A stretch of DNA of 64,000 nucleotides, taken from NCBI RefSeq assembly GCF_900496995.4, contig NC_044012.1, positions 23,598,759-23,662,758 on the forward strand, written 5' to 3'. The position numbers and the translations under genes were made by a program. The stretch comes from Aquila chrysaetos chrysaetos. Its lineage: Eukaryota; Chordata; Aves; Accipitriformes; Accipitridae. The notes below the pieces were generated by a model. It was not told where the DNA came from and made no database searches. It saw only the letters and a program-made list of their open reading frames with translations. Numbering within the stretch: the stretch's first letter is position 1; every line of letters starts with the position of its first letter. Positions 46,201 to 58,895 of this stretch are shown here, piece by piece.

Positions 46201-49200
46201 TGGCTCCCCTCTGGCACGGCATCCCCACCACGGCTCAGGGCTGTGTGCCAAGGCTGCCAGAGCAGCCGTATCCTCCTGGGGATGCTGCACATCCTATTTG
46301 TAGGCCTTGGCTCTCCGGCTCCCCATGTACCCGCTCCCACCCAGCTCAGACCAAGCTCCCATCCCTGCTCTTTATCGCCATTCCCAGTCCCCATTATCCA
46401 CACGGATGCGCTTGCAGCCTCATCCCACCCCCTCCTGCCTGCGGCTGGGCAGGGGAGGAAAATATTTCTCATGCTCCCAGCTCCCAGTCAGTTATTTCTA
46501 AATATAACATCTGGGGGAGCAGGGGCAGGGAGGAGAGGGGGATGCCCCAGCCGCTGCATCAGGGCCAGGGAAGCAGGAGCGATGGCAGGGCTGGGAGCCT
46601 GTATAAGTCATGGAGCTCGAGGGAGAGTGCTTTGCAAGGGCAGTGTGCACTGAAAAATAATTAAAAATAAATCCTTGCATGGCCAAATCCAGCGCCCAAG
46701 GCCCTGGGAACAAGCTGTGCAGCCAGGGCAGGGCTGGTAGGACAGGGAGGAGAGCAGCATGGGGTGATGCCCACCGATGCCAGCTCCCCAGCAGCTCTGC
46801 TCGCCCCACCAGAAAGTTTTTCCCCCCTTCCCTGTACCTGAGCGCCTCGTTGTAAATTTCAGCAGCACTGACGCTGATGGCGTAGTCCCAGTCGGCTGCC
46901 TTGCTCCGCACCTCGGAGAAGAGGAGCTGCAGGGCTCGCTGGTTGATTCCTGGGTTGGCTGCTGTTCCCTGATGGATTGGGGGGATTAATGGGGGGTGGG
47001 AGAAAACACCCTCTGGCATTTTATTCTACATTTTTTTTCCTGAGCAGGAGCAAAGCCCAGGGCAGTGTTGTGGAGACCTGCACAAACCCCTTGAGAGCAG
47101 CAGTGACCATCACTGGTGCACCCTGGGTCCGAGCTGGCCACCAGCCTGGTTAGGGGAGGTTGCCAAGACTGGGCACCACAGAATGGGAAGCCAAGGAAGA
47201 AGAGGGAAGCAAAGCCAGGCAAATTTACCTCCATCGTGTAGGTTTTTCCTGCCCCCGTCTGCCCGTAGGCGAAGATGCAGACGTTGTAGCCGTCGATGCA
47301 GGAGGTGACCAGGGCTTGAACCTCCTGAAACACCTGGAGAGGGTGGGGGTGGACCGGGGAGTGTCAGGAGAAGGTGGCTGCATCCCCCCTTCATGCAGCA
47401 GCGTGGATGGCAGAACCCACCTCCTCCTGGGATGCTTGTGGGGGGAAGACCTTATCCAGCTCGAAGGACACCTGCTTCCCCTTGTGCAGGAGATGCAGGA
47501 CGGCATCATCATCGGCGTCGAAGGTCACCGCGTTGGCCGCCTCCGGGCCCTCGCCATCCTCCTTTGTGATGGGGCGGACTCGCCCAAAAACACGGATGTT
47601 TCCTTGGAGGGGGGGTGGGATGCAAGGACAGTGTCAGCCCCGGTGCATCCTGCTGCCACCCTCGGTCACCGTCAAACACCGGGTGGGCTGAACGCTGCAG
47701 CTTGCTGCCGACTGAAGCATCCCATCACCGACCCAAGCATCTCATGGGGATGCGGAGCACCCAAGTCATGGTGCTGGGGTGCAGCAGAGTGATGCTCCCC
47801 TGTCCCTCCTGCCCCACCCCTCGGGGACATACTCTCCCGCAATGGGACCCGCCACCCTCCTCGCTCACCTTTCAGCCGCACCAGCTCGTTGTGACACTTC
47901 TTGCGGAGCTGCAGCTCCCGCCGGTACTTGCGCAGCAGCTCCCGGTTGGTGCTGTGCACCTCCTCGATGGCCTGGCCGATCTGCGGGGGTGGATGGAGAG
48001 CAGCGGCTCAGCGACCTTCACAGCATCCCCACCCCACACAGCGGGGAGCCGGGGTAGCGGTCCCAAGGGGCTCACCTCGGCCCTGGCGCTCCGCAGGGTC
48101 TCCTGGAGGAGCAGGGGGAAATCGCGGACCTGACGCTTCAGGCTGTTGTAGTCGTGGGTGAGGGTGCGCAGTGCCGGCTGCAGCGTCAGCAGGTTGGTCC
48201 GGACACCTGCAGGCACGAGGCAGGGTGAGGGGCAGGTAGCACAGCCCCCCAGCACCAGCCAGGTGACCCTGCGAGTCCCCCGCCCCCTCCTCACCCGCCA
48301 GGTTTTCGTGCACCGCCTTCATCTCCACTTGGGCACGGGAAAACGCCTCTTCGATGGCGCGGTTCTTCTCCTCCTCCATCGCCTGCATCTCTTCCAGCAT
48401 CTGCCCGTGGGCTCGCTCCAGCTCGGCCTCGTACATCATGATCTGGGAGAGGAGCAAGGGGGGGTATCACTAAGCCGGTGACCACCTGCTGCCACGCCAC
48501 ATCACCTGGCGAGCACCACGCAGACAAGAACTGCCGTGGAGCTGGGCGGGGTGATTTCTGATTTACACCCATTGCACTCAGACCTGAGCTCGGAGCTGAG
48601 CCGCCGTCTTTTGGGAACTCTGCAGCTGCTGCTCCATCTCCTTCAGCACCTGCCTCTGCATCCCCACCTGCTCCTGCAGGTACTGGTTTCGGGACTGGCT
48701 CTCGCACAGGGCTTGTTTTGCCTTGGCTGACTCCACCTCCACTGTCTTGATGATGTACTGGGAGGAAAAGCACCCAGAGATGGGGTGTACTGGGGAAGCA
48801 GCACCCAGGATGGAGCCGGTGTTGGCCCGAGGGGGTTGATTTACAAAATCATGATGCTGCGCTGATGTGGTCAGGGCAGTGGGATGGGTGGCACTTGCAG
48901 GGCACCCGCTGGGCACCGCTAGGCACCCAGCCCTGCTCCCCTTGCCCTGCCAGCAGAGATGGAGAGCCCCATGGCGCTCACCTTTATCTGCTGGGGCTGG
49001 GACTTGAGGCTGGCGATGGTCTCCTGGCTGTCCCGCAGCCGCCGGCTGAGCCGCTCCTCCTCCTCGGCTCTCTCGGCCAGGGAGTCCTTGAGCCGCAGCT
49101 CCACCTCGGCCAAGCGGTTCGTCTTCTGCTGCACCTCCAGGTCCAGCTCCGCCAGCTTGGCCCGCATCTCCTCCGCCTCCCGCTGCAGCTGGGACAGCCG

Positions 49201-52200
49201 CTCCTGCAGCCCGGCATTCTCCTGGCCCCGAAACAGCACAGCCGAGGCCACGTCACCCACGGGTACCCATCAACCTGCCACCCCCGCCGCCACCGCCGGT
49301 GACTCACCTGGAGGTGGGCACAGTCCCGGCACGGTGCCTGCTGCTGCCGCCGCAGCTCCCGCAGCTCCCCCTCGCACGCCTTCATCTCCTGCCGCAAGCG
49401 CTCGTTCTCGGCCGCCAGCAGGTCCCGGTGCTTCTCCGCATCCGTGCCACCCTGCCGATGGGAGGGGATGGAAGCCTGCTGCAGTCCGGGGAGCCCCTGC
49501 CTGCTGCTGCCACTGAGCCCCTGCCTGCAGCATCAGGGGACCCCCAGCCTGCTATGTCGGGGAGCCCCAGCCCGCTGCACCCCAGGGAGCCCCCAGCCCA
49601 CTGCACCCAGGGGAGCCCCCACCTGCCACACTGCGGACCCCCCAGCCTGCTGCATCAATGAGCCTCCGCCTGCTGCCCGCGGGGAGCCCCTGGTCTGCTA
49701 CACTCAGGGAGCCCCAGCCTGCGGCACTAGAGGAACCCCCAGCCCACCACGTCAGAGAGCCCCCGCTGTGCCCAGGGAGCCCCCATCCTGCCGTCAGAGA
49801 GCCCCCACTGTACCCAGGGGGGGCTTTCGCTTCCCACCGCAGGGCGACAGTGTTGGGGGGGCCTTTGCCAGCTACGCCCCAGGGCTACTGGTTGTGATAT
49901 TGCGTTGGACAGAAAATCCCACAAACTTTCGCCTCAACGGTTCTGTCGCGGCTCGCAGGGTCCAAACCGTGACCCTGGGGAGGTTTTAATCCTTCTACCC
50001 CCTCCCTGCCTGCCCCCTTCCTCCTCAGGGAGCCACAGCTCTGGCATCCCTTGGGGCAAGGGTGGCTCAGCCCGAGCCCGGTGGCAGCTCACCAGCTCCG
50101 AGCGCAGCCGGCCGATCTCCTGTGCCTGCTCCAGGAGCTTCGCCTTCAGAGTTTCAACCTGTCAACACAGGCAAGGTTAACCAGGAGGCATCTCAGCAGC
50201 TTTTGGAGGAGACCCCGTGGTGCCACCCCGGCCACCAACGTCCAGTCTGGCTCGCACCTTTGTTATGCCTTAATTTTCCACCTCGCTCTGAGCGCCTGAT
50301 TCACATGAGCTGATTAAAATGAGCGTTAATGAAAGCCTTGCTTCGACCTCGTTCGACCGTGGGTATAATTTGTCCATGTTGAGCATTAGCAGAAACCATT
50401 ATTTAAAAAAAAAAAAAAAAAAACAAAAAAAACCAAGCATCATCTTTGGAGAAGGAAAAAAACAAACCTATCCATAATTGTGTTTAAAGAGCCAGGAGCA
50501 CCTCGTCCTGCCCTTGCAACACAGCTTTGCTTTGCCTTCTCTATTTTTCTTTCTAGGAAAGTTATCTTGGGAGAAAGAGGGAGCAGGAGCTCTTTGAGAA
50601 GTCCACGTGTCCAAGTCCAAGGGGAGGATGCTCCCCAGCCACTCCTGTCTGGGCATCTGCCCATCCCATGGGGACCAGGCCATCGTCCCTGCAAAACCAG
50701 GTGGATTTCATAAATCCTCCAAATTTTTGTGCATGGACCAGTGAGGCGCTCAAAAAAATATGCAGTTATTCAAAATAATGGTGGCAGCGAGTGCTTAGGA
50801 AAGCCAGTGGTCTCGTGGGCTGTGTTTTTATGGGGTTTGCCTGCCTGCTCTGTCCCTCGGCCCTGTGCCCAAAAGCCGATGGCCACTGGGTGAGTATCGC
50901 TGCTTCCCCAAAACTTACCCTGGAGAGAGCCGGACCTGGCTGCACGCTTCACCACCGTCCCCCAGACCCCAGCCCAGCTCCCAGTTTCCCCACGCCGGGA
51001 AGCTGCCGTGCCGCCAAACCCCTCGCCCCGATGCGGCAGGCTATTTCCCCATCCAAATAACCAGCTTTTTCTGAGCAACCGGGCCTCCGTGGACCATAAT
51101 TTAGGAACTGCTGATTAATAACAAATGCAGATGTGCTGACATGGTGCCGTAATTAATGACGATAAGTTATTAAGCCGCACCCTTATGGAGACGGCAGCAC
51201 GGCGGGCGAGCACATCCCGTGTGGCCCCGCGCGCTCGGCAGGGCACAGCCGGGGGCTCCGCAGGCGAGGTCCGCGCGCTTATGGCCACGATCTGGGGAAG
51301 GCAGCCGCTCCCCGCCAGCATCGGGAACCCCCCTCCCTCCGCAGTGGGGCTCCCTGGCTCCGGCTGGGGGGCCGAGCGCGTGCCGAGCACACCGGCCTCG
51401 CTCTTGAGTGGGAAAATCCCATTTCCATATTCAGTAAGGTAGATTATTAAGGTTTTTTTTTTTTAAAGTATTTTTAAAAGAGGGGAGGGACCAAGAAGAC
51501 CAAGTCACGGCTTGTTGCGGGGAAGCTGCCACCCCAGCTGGCCAACACGCACGCCGGAGCCTGCCCACCGCTCCCCGTGCCAGCGGCGCCCGAAAATGCC
51601 AATACACCTCTATCCCGTACCTGCTCGGGCACCTCCAGCTGCATCCTGCTCTCTGGAGGTGACAGGGACTCCTTGGCAGCCGGATCTGGCTCGAGCCATG
51701 GCCCGGCCATCCCTGAGCTTTGGAAGTCTGGGTCAGTGCTTCGCTCTGGCCGGCGTTGGCTGCGCTTGCTGCCGAACTGGCTGGTGCAGGGCCGGATCCT
51801 GCCAGCACTCACGCTTGTGTCATGCAGAGTATGCCAACCAAATGCAGGACAATTACCTCCACCTTTTTGACACCCGTGGAACAAGCAGAACCTGACTGTA
51901 ACAGCTTCCACAACAGCCACATGCAAATCCCTTTACGAGCAGCCAGAATTTCAATCTCCCCGGGACGACCCAGGTCCTCGTGCCGAGGATGCAGCCACAC
52001 TGGCGCAGGAGATGGCTTTTGGGGGGGTTCTGGTGGCGGTGGCCAAAATGCTCTGCCCTTTCGCAGACAGCTCTGTGCCTTCACATTCACTTTCCACCTC
52101 CTGACTCTCAAAAGTCACTAAAATTAATCTGCTGGGTTGGTCTGACGAGCTTATCCAGAAGTGGCGGCCCTGCGGTGGGGGGATGGATGACTGCCACGGG

Positions 52201-55200
52201 GCTCTGACCCCGATGCCCAAAGCCCTCCTGGCCACGTCTTGTCCAAGGAGCCGCACGCCCTCGCCGGCATTATTGCGGTGTCACCGTAACGCCAATCGGG
52301 GGGCTGAGAGCATCCCGAGGGAGGCACACCCAAAGCTGGTGGGACGGCCGTGGTACTCAGGAGCACCCAGCTCCCCGATCATCCCTATGCACCCGAGCGG
52401 AGATGATGCTCCGTGAGGGAGGTCATATGCTCTTTCCAAGCATGGTCCTCACTAACCGCGAGCCACGGTGCTCCAGCCAAGCCGCAGCCTGAAGTTGGAA
52501 ACCCTGACAGACCCCCTCGTGTCCCCCTGTGCCCACCGTACCTGGCCTTGCAGCTGGAGAGAGCGGGAGAGCTCGTCATTCTCCCGGGCAGCGAGCTTCT
52601 CCTGCAGCCCCAGCAGCTCCTCCTGCAGCCGCAGCTTCTCCTCCTGCAGATGCGCCATGGAGGCCATCACCTTCTGGATCACCGGGAAGGGTCGGGCCGC
52701 TGGCAGGCTGGCACGTTTCCCACTGCAGAGCCTCCCTCCTGCAGTGGGAGGAAAGATGAAGCTGGTCAGGATCCAGCCGCCTCGCTGGGGAACGAGATGC
52801 CAGCTATGGGAAGAGTCCCCAGGGGCTGTGGTGGAGATGGGACGGTGGGAAGCGAGACTTGCAGAAGTCCCACAGAGAGCAGTGACGTGCCAAGAGCTGC
52901 ATCCTGAGCGCCACGGTACCGACCACGGCCGACCGGGCGAGCCCCTGTGGCGGGGTGGGAGCCAAAGGGATCTGCCGATGCCAGCATCCCAGGCCGTAAG
53001 ACAGAGCGCCTGCCTACAGCACCGCGCCAGGACCCAGCCCCATCACGCACTGCCGCCTCACTCAGATAACAACCGCCTTCGCCACGGCGCTCTGATTCAT
53101 CCCAGCATCGTTTTTTCTGAATGAGCAGGTGCCGGTGGAAACCAGTATGCGATCATGTTATTAAAGACTGCATCGTTACACACAAATATAATGGAAGCCA
53201 AATTAAAATTATATGGGTACCCTGAATGGCCGTATTGCCTAATCCTTGTGCGTTTGGCTTTCTAACCTTCCTAGTATTATTTTAAACATCGTTTTCTGTG
53301 TGCTAATAGAGCCACCGGTGCTGACAGAAGCCAACCTGGCTGTACATCAGAGCCTACCAAATGAATCCCTAAATGACTTGGTAGTTCCCAAGAAGAAATG
53401 AGCTGGCCTGACTCATTCCCAACGTGGGGATGAGGCACGGCGGCGGGCGAACCGGTGGCCAGGATCCCGGCTGCCCGGCGCCCTTCCCTGTCTGCCATGG
53501 ATTTCATCCGCTGCCACCAGAAACTTGAGGTTTTAAAGGCAGTAGGTGATGCTGGGAGTTGCTTTGCTGCCTGTGGGCAGATGCCACCTGCTTTATGGGA
53601 AACATCCTGAATACAAGAAACAAGACTTTTTTTGTCTGTGAATCAGACTTTCTACCTTTAAAAAGAGATAAAGAGCCAGCAGAGGGGGCAAAAAATGAAA
53701 TGCTGGGACCAAACCATGGCTCCACTGTCCACCATGTGCCGTGGGACTTATCTGGCAATGTCTGCAGAAGTGATCACCGGATTTTGTCTTCCTGCCTTGG
53801 GCTGGATACCCTGAAAGAGCACTGACAGGTGGTGGCTTTTCTTTTTTTCCATGCTGAAAGCTCAGCCGAGCTCAGGCAGGTGACTCTGATGTTCCCTTTA
53901 AACCCAGCACACACAAAACCCACCCCAAAACTCCTAAAGTTAACAGGAACGCCAGCTCTTGCCCCTTGGGGAGCGTGTAGGGATAAGACAAGATTACAGG
54001 AGGCACCAGGGCTCCTGTGGAAACACCACGTGTCTGCACACATCATCCAGGCTAATCCCGGGCTGGGACCGAAGGCTTCTGCAGAGCTGGGTTCAAAGCC
54101 ACGACACCCAGCTGCAAGTCAAACTGTTGGGCAGGAGTGATCCCGCACAGATAACGTGCTCCTCCTTGCTCCAACACCTTCCTCCTGCAAGAGCATCCTT
54201 GTGAGAGGAGGTGCCGGCCAGACCTGCATTACATCTACCACCAGGCAGACATGCTAGTGGCGACACAGGGTCTGAGCATGGCACGCACACCCTCCTGTTT
54301 TCCAAAATGCTTTGAAACCCGTTTGGAAAGGTGGCCGTTTCCACGGCTCTGCCCCGTTACCATTGCCACGCAGGCTCCCTTCCTCCTGCATCCCTGCCTC
54401 TTCCCACCAGCCGCCCCGCACCAGGAGCTCCTCGGGGATGCAGCCAGGGACTACATGGGGAGCAGCTCCCAGGATGTGCCCTGACAAGCCTGGACAATTC
54501 GGTCCTGACGGAGAAAGATGGGAAACCATGGGGATTCACCAGCCCCGGCACAGCCACGCATCATGCTGCAAGCGTTTCCACAAATGTTATGTTTTCCTTA
54601 AGAGGAAGAGAAGAGCGGTGGGTTTGCTGACACTCACCTGCTCTGTTCACCCAGTTAAATAATTCACCGGTCACCTGGCATCATCCGACAGCTGGCTGGT
54701 GTTTGATTTCTACTGAGACCCGATCCCCCCCTGGTGAGTGCAGCCATGTGTCTATGTGCACCCCGAAAGAGGAGAGGTCCCCCCAGTACCTGCCGGCAGC
54801 ACCAGGTGCCCATCCCATCGCATCCCTCCTCCTGAGCACCCGCCGCCGTATCCCAGCTTCCCCTTACCTGCTTTCTCCAGGTTCATGGTGGAGACTGCCT
54901 GCACCAGCCTGGCAGCTGCCGGCTCACGGGGGGACGCCAGTGGCTCCTCCGTGGCTGGTGTTGGGGCCCGGCGCCGGCTCTCCTCCCTCCGCTCACCTGC
55001 CGCCTCCTGCAGGGCCTGTGTCCACGAGAAGAAACAGGACGGAGAGCTGAGATGCATCAAACGTCCACATCGTTGTGAACACGGTGCCGGCAGCCGGCAT
55101 TTCACCGAGCTGGCCAGGAGAAGCAGGCAGGGAGGAGGTCGACAGCGGGGGGATACCAGGGGGGAAACCCTCCCTCCGAGGGATTTCAGTGTTGGGAAGC

Positions 55201-58200
55201 TGCTGTGATGAATTTATCACCTAGCTTTTAGTTCTCCCCAGAAATACCTCCTTCGCTCAGCTTGATCATGCAGTTATACTGAATATCACCTATTTTTCTC
55301 TCTATAGCCTTAAAATAAAAGACCCTGGCTTGCAGGCAAGGTTGAATGTGAACTTGCTCGCTGGCGAGCCATGACGCAGTTAATGCCATGCCCTGTGGGA
55401 TGGAGCACAGCTCTGAAAAAAACAGAGAAGAAATCTGGAAGGAGGGAAAGGAATATAGAGAAGGTCCCGAATTTCTGTATCTATTGCATCTATCACTGGC
55501 TTGCAGGGAAAAAAAATAAATCTGTTTTTTTTAATCACCATTTAAAAAAGCGTTATGGCATGGATGCTTTCAGAAAGCTGCGCTGCCGATCGGCTGAGCT
55601 TGCAGAATTGCTCCCTGCCTCACTCAAAAGTGCCTTTTCTTACTTATATCTTATCTCAGAGCCCGTGGCATTGACCTGCGGATCAGCGATGCTGGGGAAA
55701 CCTGTCTCACTCAGGCAGAGGGGTGAATACTCAGTACATGCCAAATTTCTGAGAGCACTTTGGAAGGAGGTGATGGTAGCAGCCTCCTGGAGAAGCCGCC
55801 TGTCTGTGGTGCCTCTACGTTTGAGACTCTGGGAGGGTTTCGCCGGAGGGAGGGAATGCATCAAGGCTGGTGTGAGATAAGAAGGTGCTTTCCTTCTTTT
55901 CAAAGAAGGGGAATTTAAATGATTTGCCTGAAGCCCAGAATGAACTGGTGGCAGCAACACCAGTACATGGTGTCCTGACACTGTCCCTGGCCACGGTAGC
56001 CTTCCTCCTCCTCCTCCATCCTGCTGGCAAACACCATCTCACAGCACTGCATTTTCTTATCACCCTTCTGCCTTGAGCTCTCCTGCCTACCTGACCCAGA
56101 AGTGACCCAGAAAATATTACTCCGGGCTGTTCCCTGGCATTTTTTGATGCCTTCCAACTTCCCGGAAACGCTCTTCCCTCCCCACCCAGGCAGCAGCTCT
56201 GCGCTCTGCTCGAGGCATGCGGCACCGGGGCTGCGGTGATGGGGGGGACCAGCCAGCTCCCACCGCGAGATGGCCCAGCAGGATGCTTCCCACCACCCCA
56301 AAAATGCCCTCCCCACCCAAGCCATGGCCAGCTCAGCGCTCCTCACCTGGAGAGCCAGGCAGAGCCTGTGGGGGTTTGCAGCGTCCAGCCAGCTCACGCG
56401 GAGGATTTTATGGTGAACAAGCTTAGGCAGCAGAGGAACCTGGGGAGAGGCGCCCACTCCACTCCCAGTGATGAGTGTGTCCTGCCCACAGCCTGAAATG
56501 GGGCAAAAAGCATCACTGGATCAACCCGAGACCCCGGGACGGACACAGCCTTCGGCCTCGCTCAGCAACCCCGCTTCCTCCTCCCTGCCGCCGTTGCCAC
56601 CGCACTGGTGCGGAAGAGACAGTGCACGAGTTTTATTAAAAATGTTAATTAAGTTAATTAGAAAAATTAGCCCTTCAGGGGGTGGAGACTGGTTGCCAAT
56701 GACTAGTAATGAGAATTCAAGGTGTAGCATCCGTCTGTCCTCTGCAGGACCAGATCCGTCCCCCTGCTGGGGACATCCCACCCCTTCCCCTCGCCAAGCC
56801 ACTCCGCTTCCCATGATCGTATCTCGAAAAAGCTGCCAAATCCGGCTTGCATCACTGAAACCAGACGGACGGACCCCGCCAGCATCACCTTCCTCCACTG
56901 CCGCCAAATATTTCCTTTATTTGTCATGCAGTCAAACCTGAAAGCAGACAGGGCAGCAGTTCCCTGTCCTTCTGAGCCACACAGAAGGAAAACAGCATCT
57001 CAAGGACCTTTTTCCTATGGCTGTGTCCTCCTCTGCTATGGGAAAAGCAGCTGGCGAGGGCTACGTCCCAATGGGACCTGCTTGGGGACCCTGTGCCCCC
57101 TCCCCATCCACCTGCCACAAGCACTGCCACCACTGCAGGCAGCCAAATGGCTTCTCTGGCAGGCAGGAAAAAAATCAACAACCTACAAATAAAACCCCAC
57201 TAATGCAGTTGTTTTTTTTTTTTTTCCCTAAAATCATCCGGAGGTGCTTGGGCCTGAGGTGGAAGCAGCATCTGGAGGGAGATGTGCCCTGATGAAATCA
57301 GTCCACCGCTCTGGACTTCTTCCCAGCCTGTAATTAGCCATAACATTTCGCGCGCGCTGTGAAAATCGAGCGTTTCCAAAGCGCTGGCGGATGCCCAGAT
57401 AAGAGGCGACGAGTTCCCCATCCCAGCATGGGCGGTGGCAGCCGCCAGGCAGACGAAGCGCTGAAAAACTCCGTTTTCGGAGGCTTTGATGCTGACCAGC
57501 GTTCGGCTGGGCTGGCCCAAATGCCAGGGGAGAAGCAGCACCCAGATAAGTGGCTGCCAGCACATACGGATGGCGAATGCTGAAACCAACAGCAAAAAAA
57601 GCCCAAATGGCGGGGTTCAGCCTCCCCCTTTGCCGAAACCCATCCAGCACCACCGACGAGGGAGGTGGGAAGGGCTGTTTCCCGACAAGTGGCTGCAGGT
57701 TGGGGCAAGCAGTTGCCCGCCCGCCTGCAAAACAGCTCAGCTGCCGCAGAGAAAGCCCTCGACTAAACTCACCTACGGGGTCTGTGCACCGGGGCGAGAT
57801 AAGGAGCCCTTCCAGGGAGCTGAGGCTGGGGAGAAGCGAGGGCCCTGCGTCTTCCCTGCCATGCGTATCGCTCCGTTTTCTTTCTCACATGTTAAATTTG
57901 AACCTTTCTCCCTAAGCTTACCGCTCGGAAGGGCCAAGAGGGAGATGGAGGCAGCCCTCTCTGCTCACCCCCCTGGCTGCCTACCGCTTCATGCCCGCTT
58001 CCGAGTCTCCATTTCTCAAATCCCGAGCTTCATCCGGAAAGAAATGTAAAAAATGCAGGCTGGCCTGTTCCCGGCCTCTCCTTCCCCAGGCGTGAGCAAG
58101 GGCGTGAGCGCAGCAGGCTGAGCCCCAAGGGAAGAGGACGAGCCACGGCCGTACTCACCGTCCAGGGAAAGGTCCTTCGTCTTCCAGGCGGCTCTCGCCG

Positions 58201-58243
58201 AGGGTACGGCTCCCAGATCCCAGGTTTTGCGGGCTGTGATCAT
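43243..58243 (-). CDS. KIFC3: Kinesin family member C3 (minus-end-directed kinesin-14)
   Basis: Coding exons in transcript order: 58243-58159, 54996-54868, 52738-52542, 50158-50093, 49451-49308, 49221-48982, 48757-48584, 48442-48295, 48206-48076, 47980-47869, 47602-47421, 47333-47229, 46968-46838, 46148-46025, 45572-45443, 45327-45098, 44424-44290, 43934-43826, 43268-43243 (TGA). Phases agree throughout; the sum is 2598 nt, 865 residues (human about 833). The start [20 protein letters not shown] resembles human MVPSRRTWNLGATPS. Long Glu/Gln/Leu-rich coiled coil covers about residues 110-475. The C-terminal motor (about 476-805) has a P-loop GQTGAGKT (560-567), switch I NEHSSRSH (673-680) and switch [10 protein letters not shown] (704-711), preceded by the kinesin-14 neck ([16 protein letters not shown]). 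The tail ends [17 protein letters not shown], like human. KIFC3 moves to CAMSAP3-held minus ends at adherens junctions and also handles Golgi and centrosome cargo. Exons 2 and 3 are the least certain: family identity is weak there and other isoforms may start at internal Mets (e.g. [11 protein letters not shown]). Confidence 0.95.
43651..43680. promoter_or_regulatory. TAATTA-type homeodomain motif cluster in the last KIFC3 intron
   Basis: CTAATTAG followed by TTAGTTAATGAGG, an AT-rich island in otherwise GC-rich intron. A possible enhancer core; function is inferred from motif density only. Confidence 0.25.
49480..49830. repeat. Degenerate minisatellite in a KIFC3 intron
   Basis: About ten imperfect copies of a roughly 30-40 bp unit built on GGGAGCCCCCAGCCTGCTGC. 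It lies in the intron between the exons at 49308-49451 and 50093-50158. It gives long Pro/Ser-rich open frames on the plus strand that are repeat artefacts. Confidence 0.75.
50159..52541 (-). other. KIFC3 intron with AT-rich islands
   Basis: No exon is supported between the 50093-50158 and 52542-52738 exons. AT-rich islands near 50270-50450 and 51100-51175 contain TAAT-type motifs (e.g. AATTAATGA at about 51151). Other open frames are compositional. Confidence 0.45.
50403..50432 (+). repeat. Poly(A) tract in a KIFC3 intron
   Basis: An A-run with one C interruption, on the plus strand. No retroposon body was recognised next to it. Confidence 0.65.
55016..58158 (-). other. Large 5' KIFC3 intron
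   Basis: The interval between the first coding exon and my second exon. It may hold alternative first exons of shorter KIFC3 isoforms, but I could not support one. An AT-rich island with TTAATTAAGTTAATTAG lies at 56645-56661. Confidence 0.45.
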
Positions 58244-58751
58244 GGCACGGGGGTCCCGAGCGCCGCGATACCTCTGCGGATAAGTGCAAGGACAGACAGC
58301 TCAGCCTGGCCTCAGTTTCCAGCCGTGAAAAGCCCTGGGGACCGTTCTGGGACAAACCACGATGGCAACCCCGACCCCGAGTCCCGAATCCCACAGAAAG
58401 TTGCATCAATCCCGATTTCACTCCCGGGGCCGGGGGTGCCGAAAGCCCCAGGCTCCCTCCGGGCTGCCGGCGGATGTGACATAAACCGGGTCTGTAAGTA
58501 ATTTACTCATTCCTGAAGCCTTTCCAGGCTCCTCCTAACCGCGAGCTGGGGGTTAGTTCTTGCTTTATTAACTCCCGGACCGCGGGCAGCCCAGGGCACC
58601 GCCCTGCCCGGGCCGCGCAGCTCCCGCTGCCCCGCCACCGGGGCCGCCTCGGCGGGGACGGGGGCACGGAGCCCCGGGACCGCCCCGCCCGCCGCCCCTT
58701 GTTCTCCCAACCGGCGGCCGGGGGGGGGGCGGCGGGTTCCGGGCGGGCAGG

Positions 58752-58895
58752 GCGGTCCCGGTCCCGGTGCCGGTGCCGGTGCGCGGGAGGCGCAGCCCCG
58801 CCCCGCGCCCCGCGCCCCGCGCCCCCCGCCCCGGTGCCGGTGCGCAGAGGCCCAGCAACGCCCCGCTCTGCTCCGCCGGTGCCGGTGCCGGTCCT
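58752..58895. repeat. GGTGCC / CCCCGCG short tandem repeats in the KIFC3 5' region
   Basis: Three clusters: GGTCCC/GGTGCC hexamers (about 58754-58782), CCCCGCG-type heptamers (about 58797-58825) and GGTGCC units again (about 58830-58892). Likely polymorphic and structure-forming. Confidence 0.75.

Noticed and set aside
47225..47512. Minus-strand frames in the KIFC3 motor region other than the motor frame
   Set aside because: They overlap exons whose correct frame gives [11 protein letters not shown] and GQTGAGKT, so they are shadows.
49444..49989. 181-codon plus-strand frame with repetitive Pro/Cys/Ala content
   Set aside because: Produced by the minisatellite in the KIFC3 intron, on the strand opposite to the gene.
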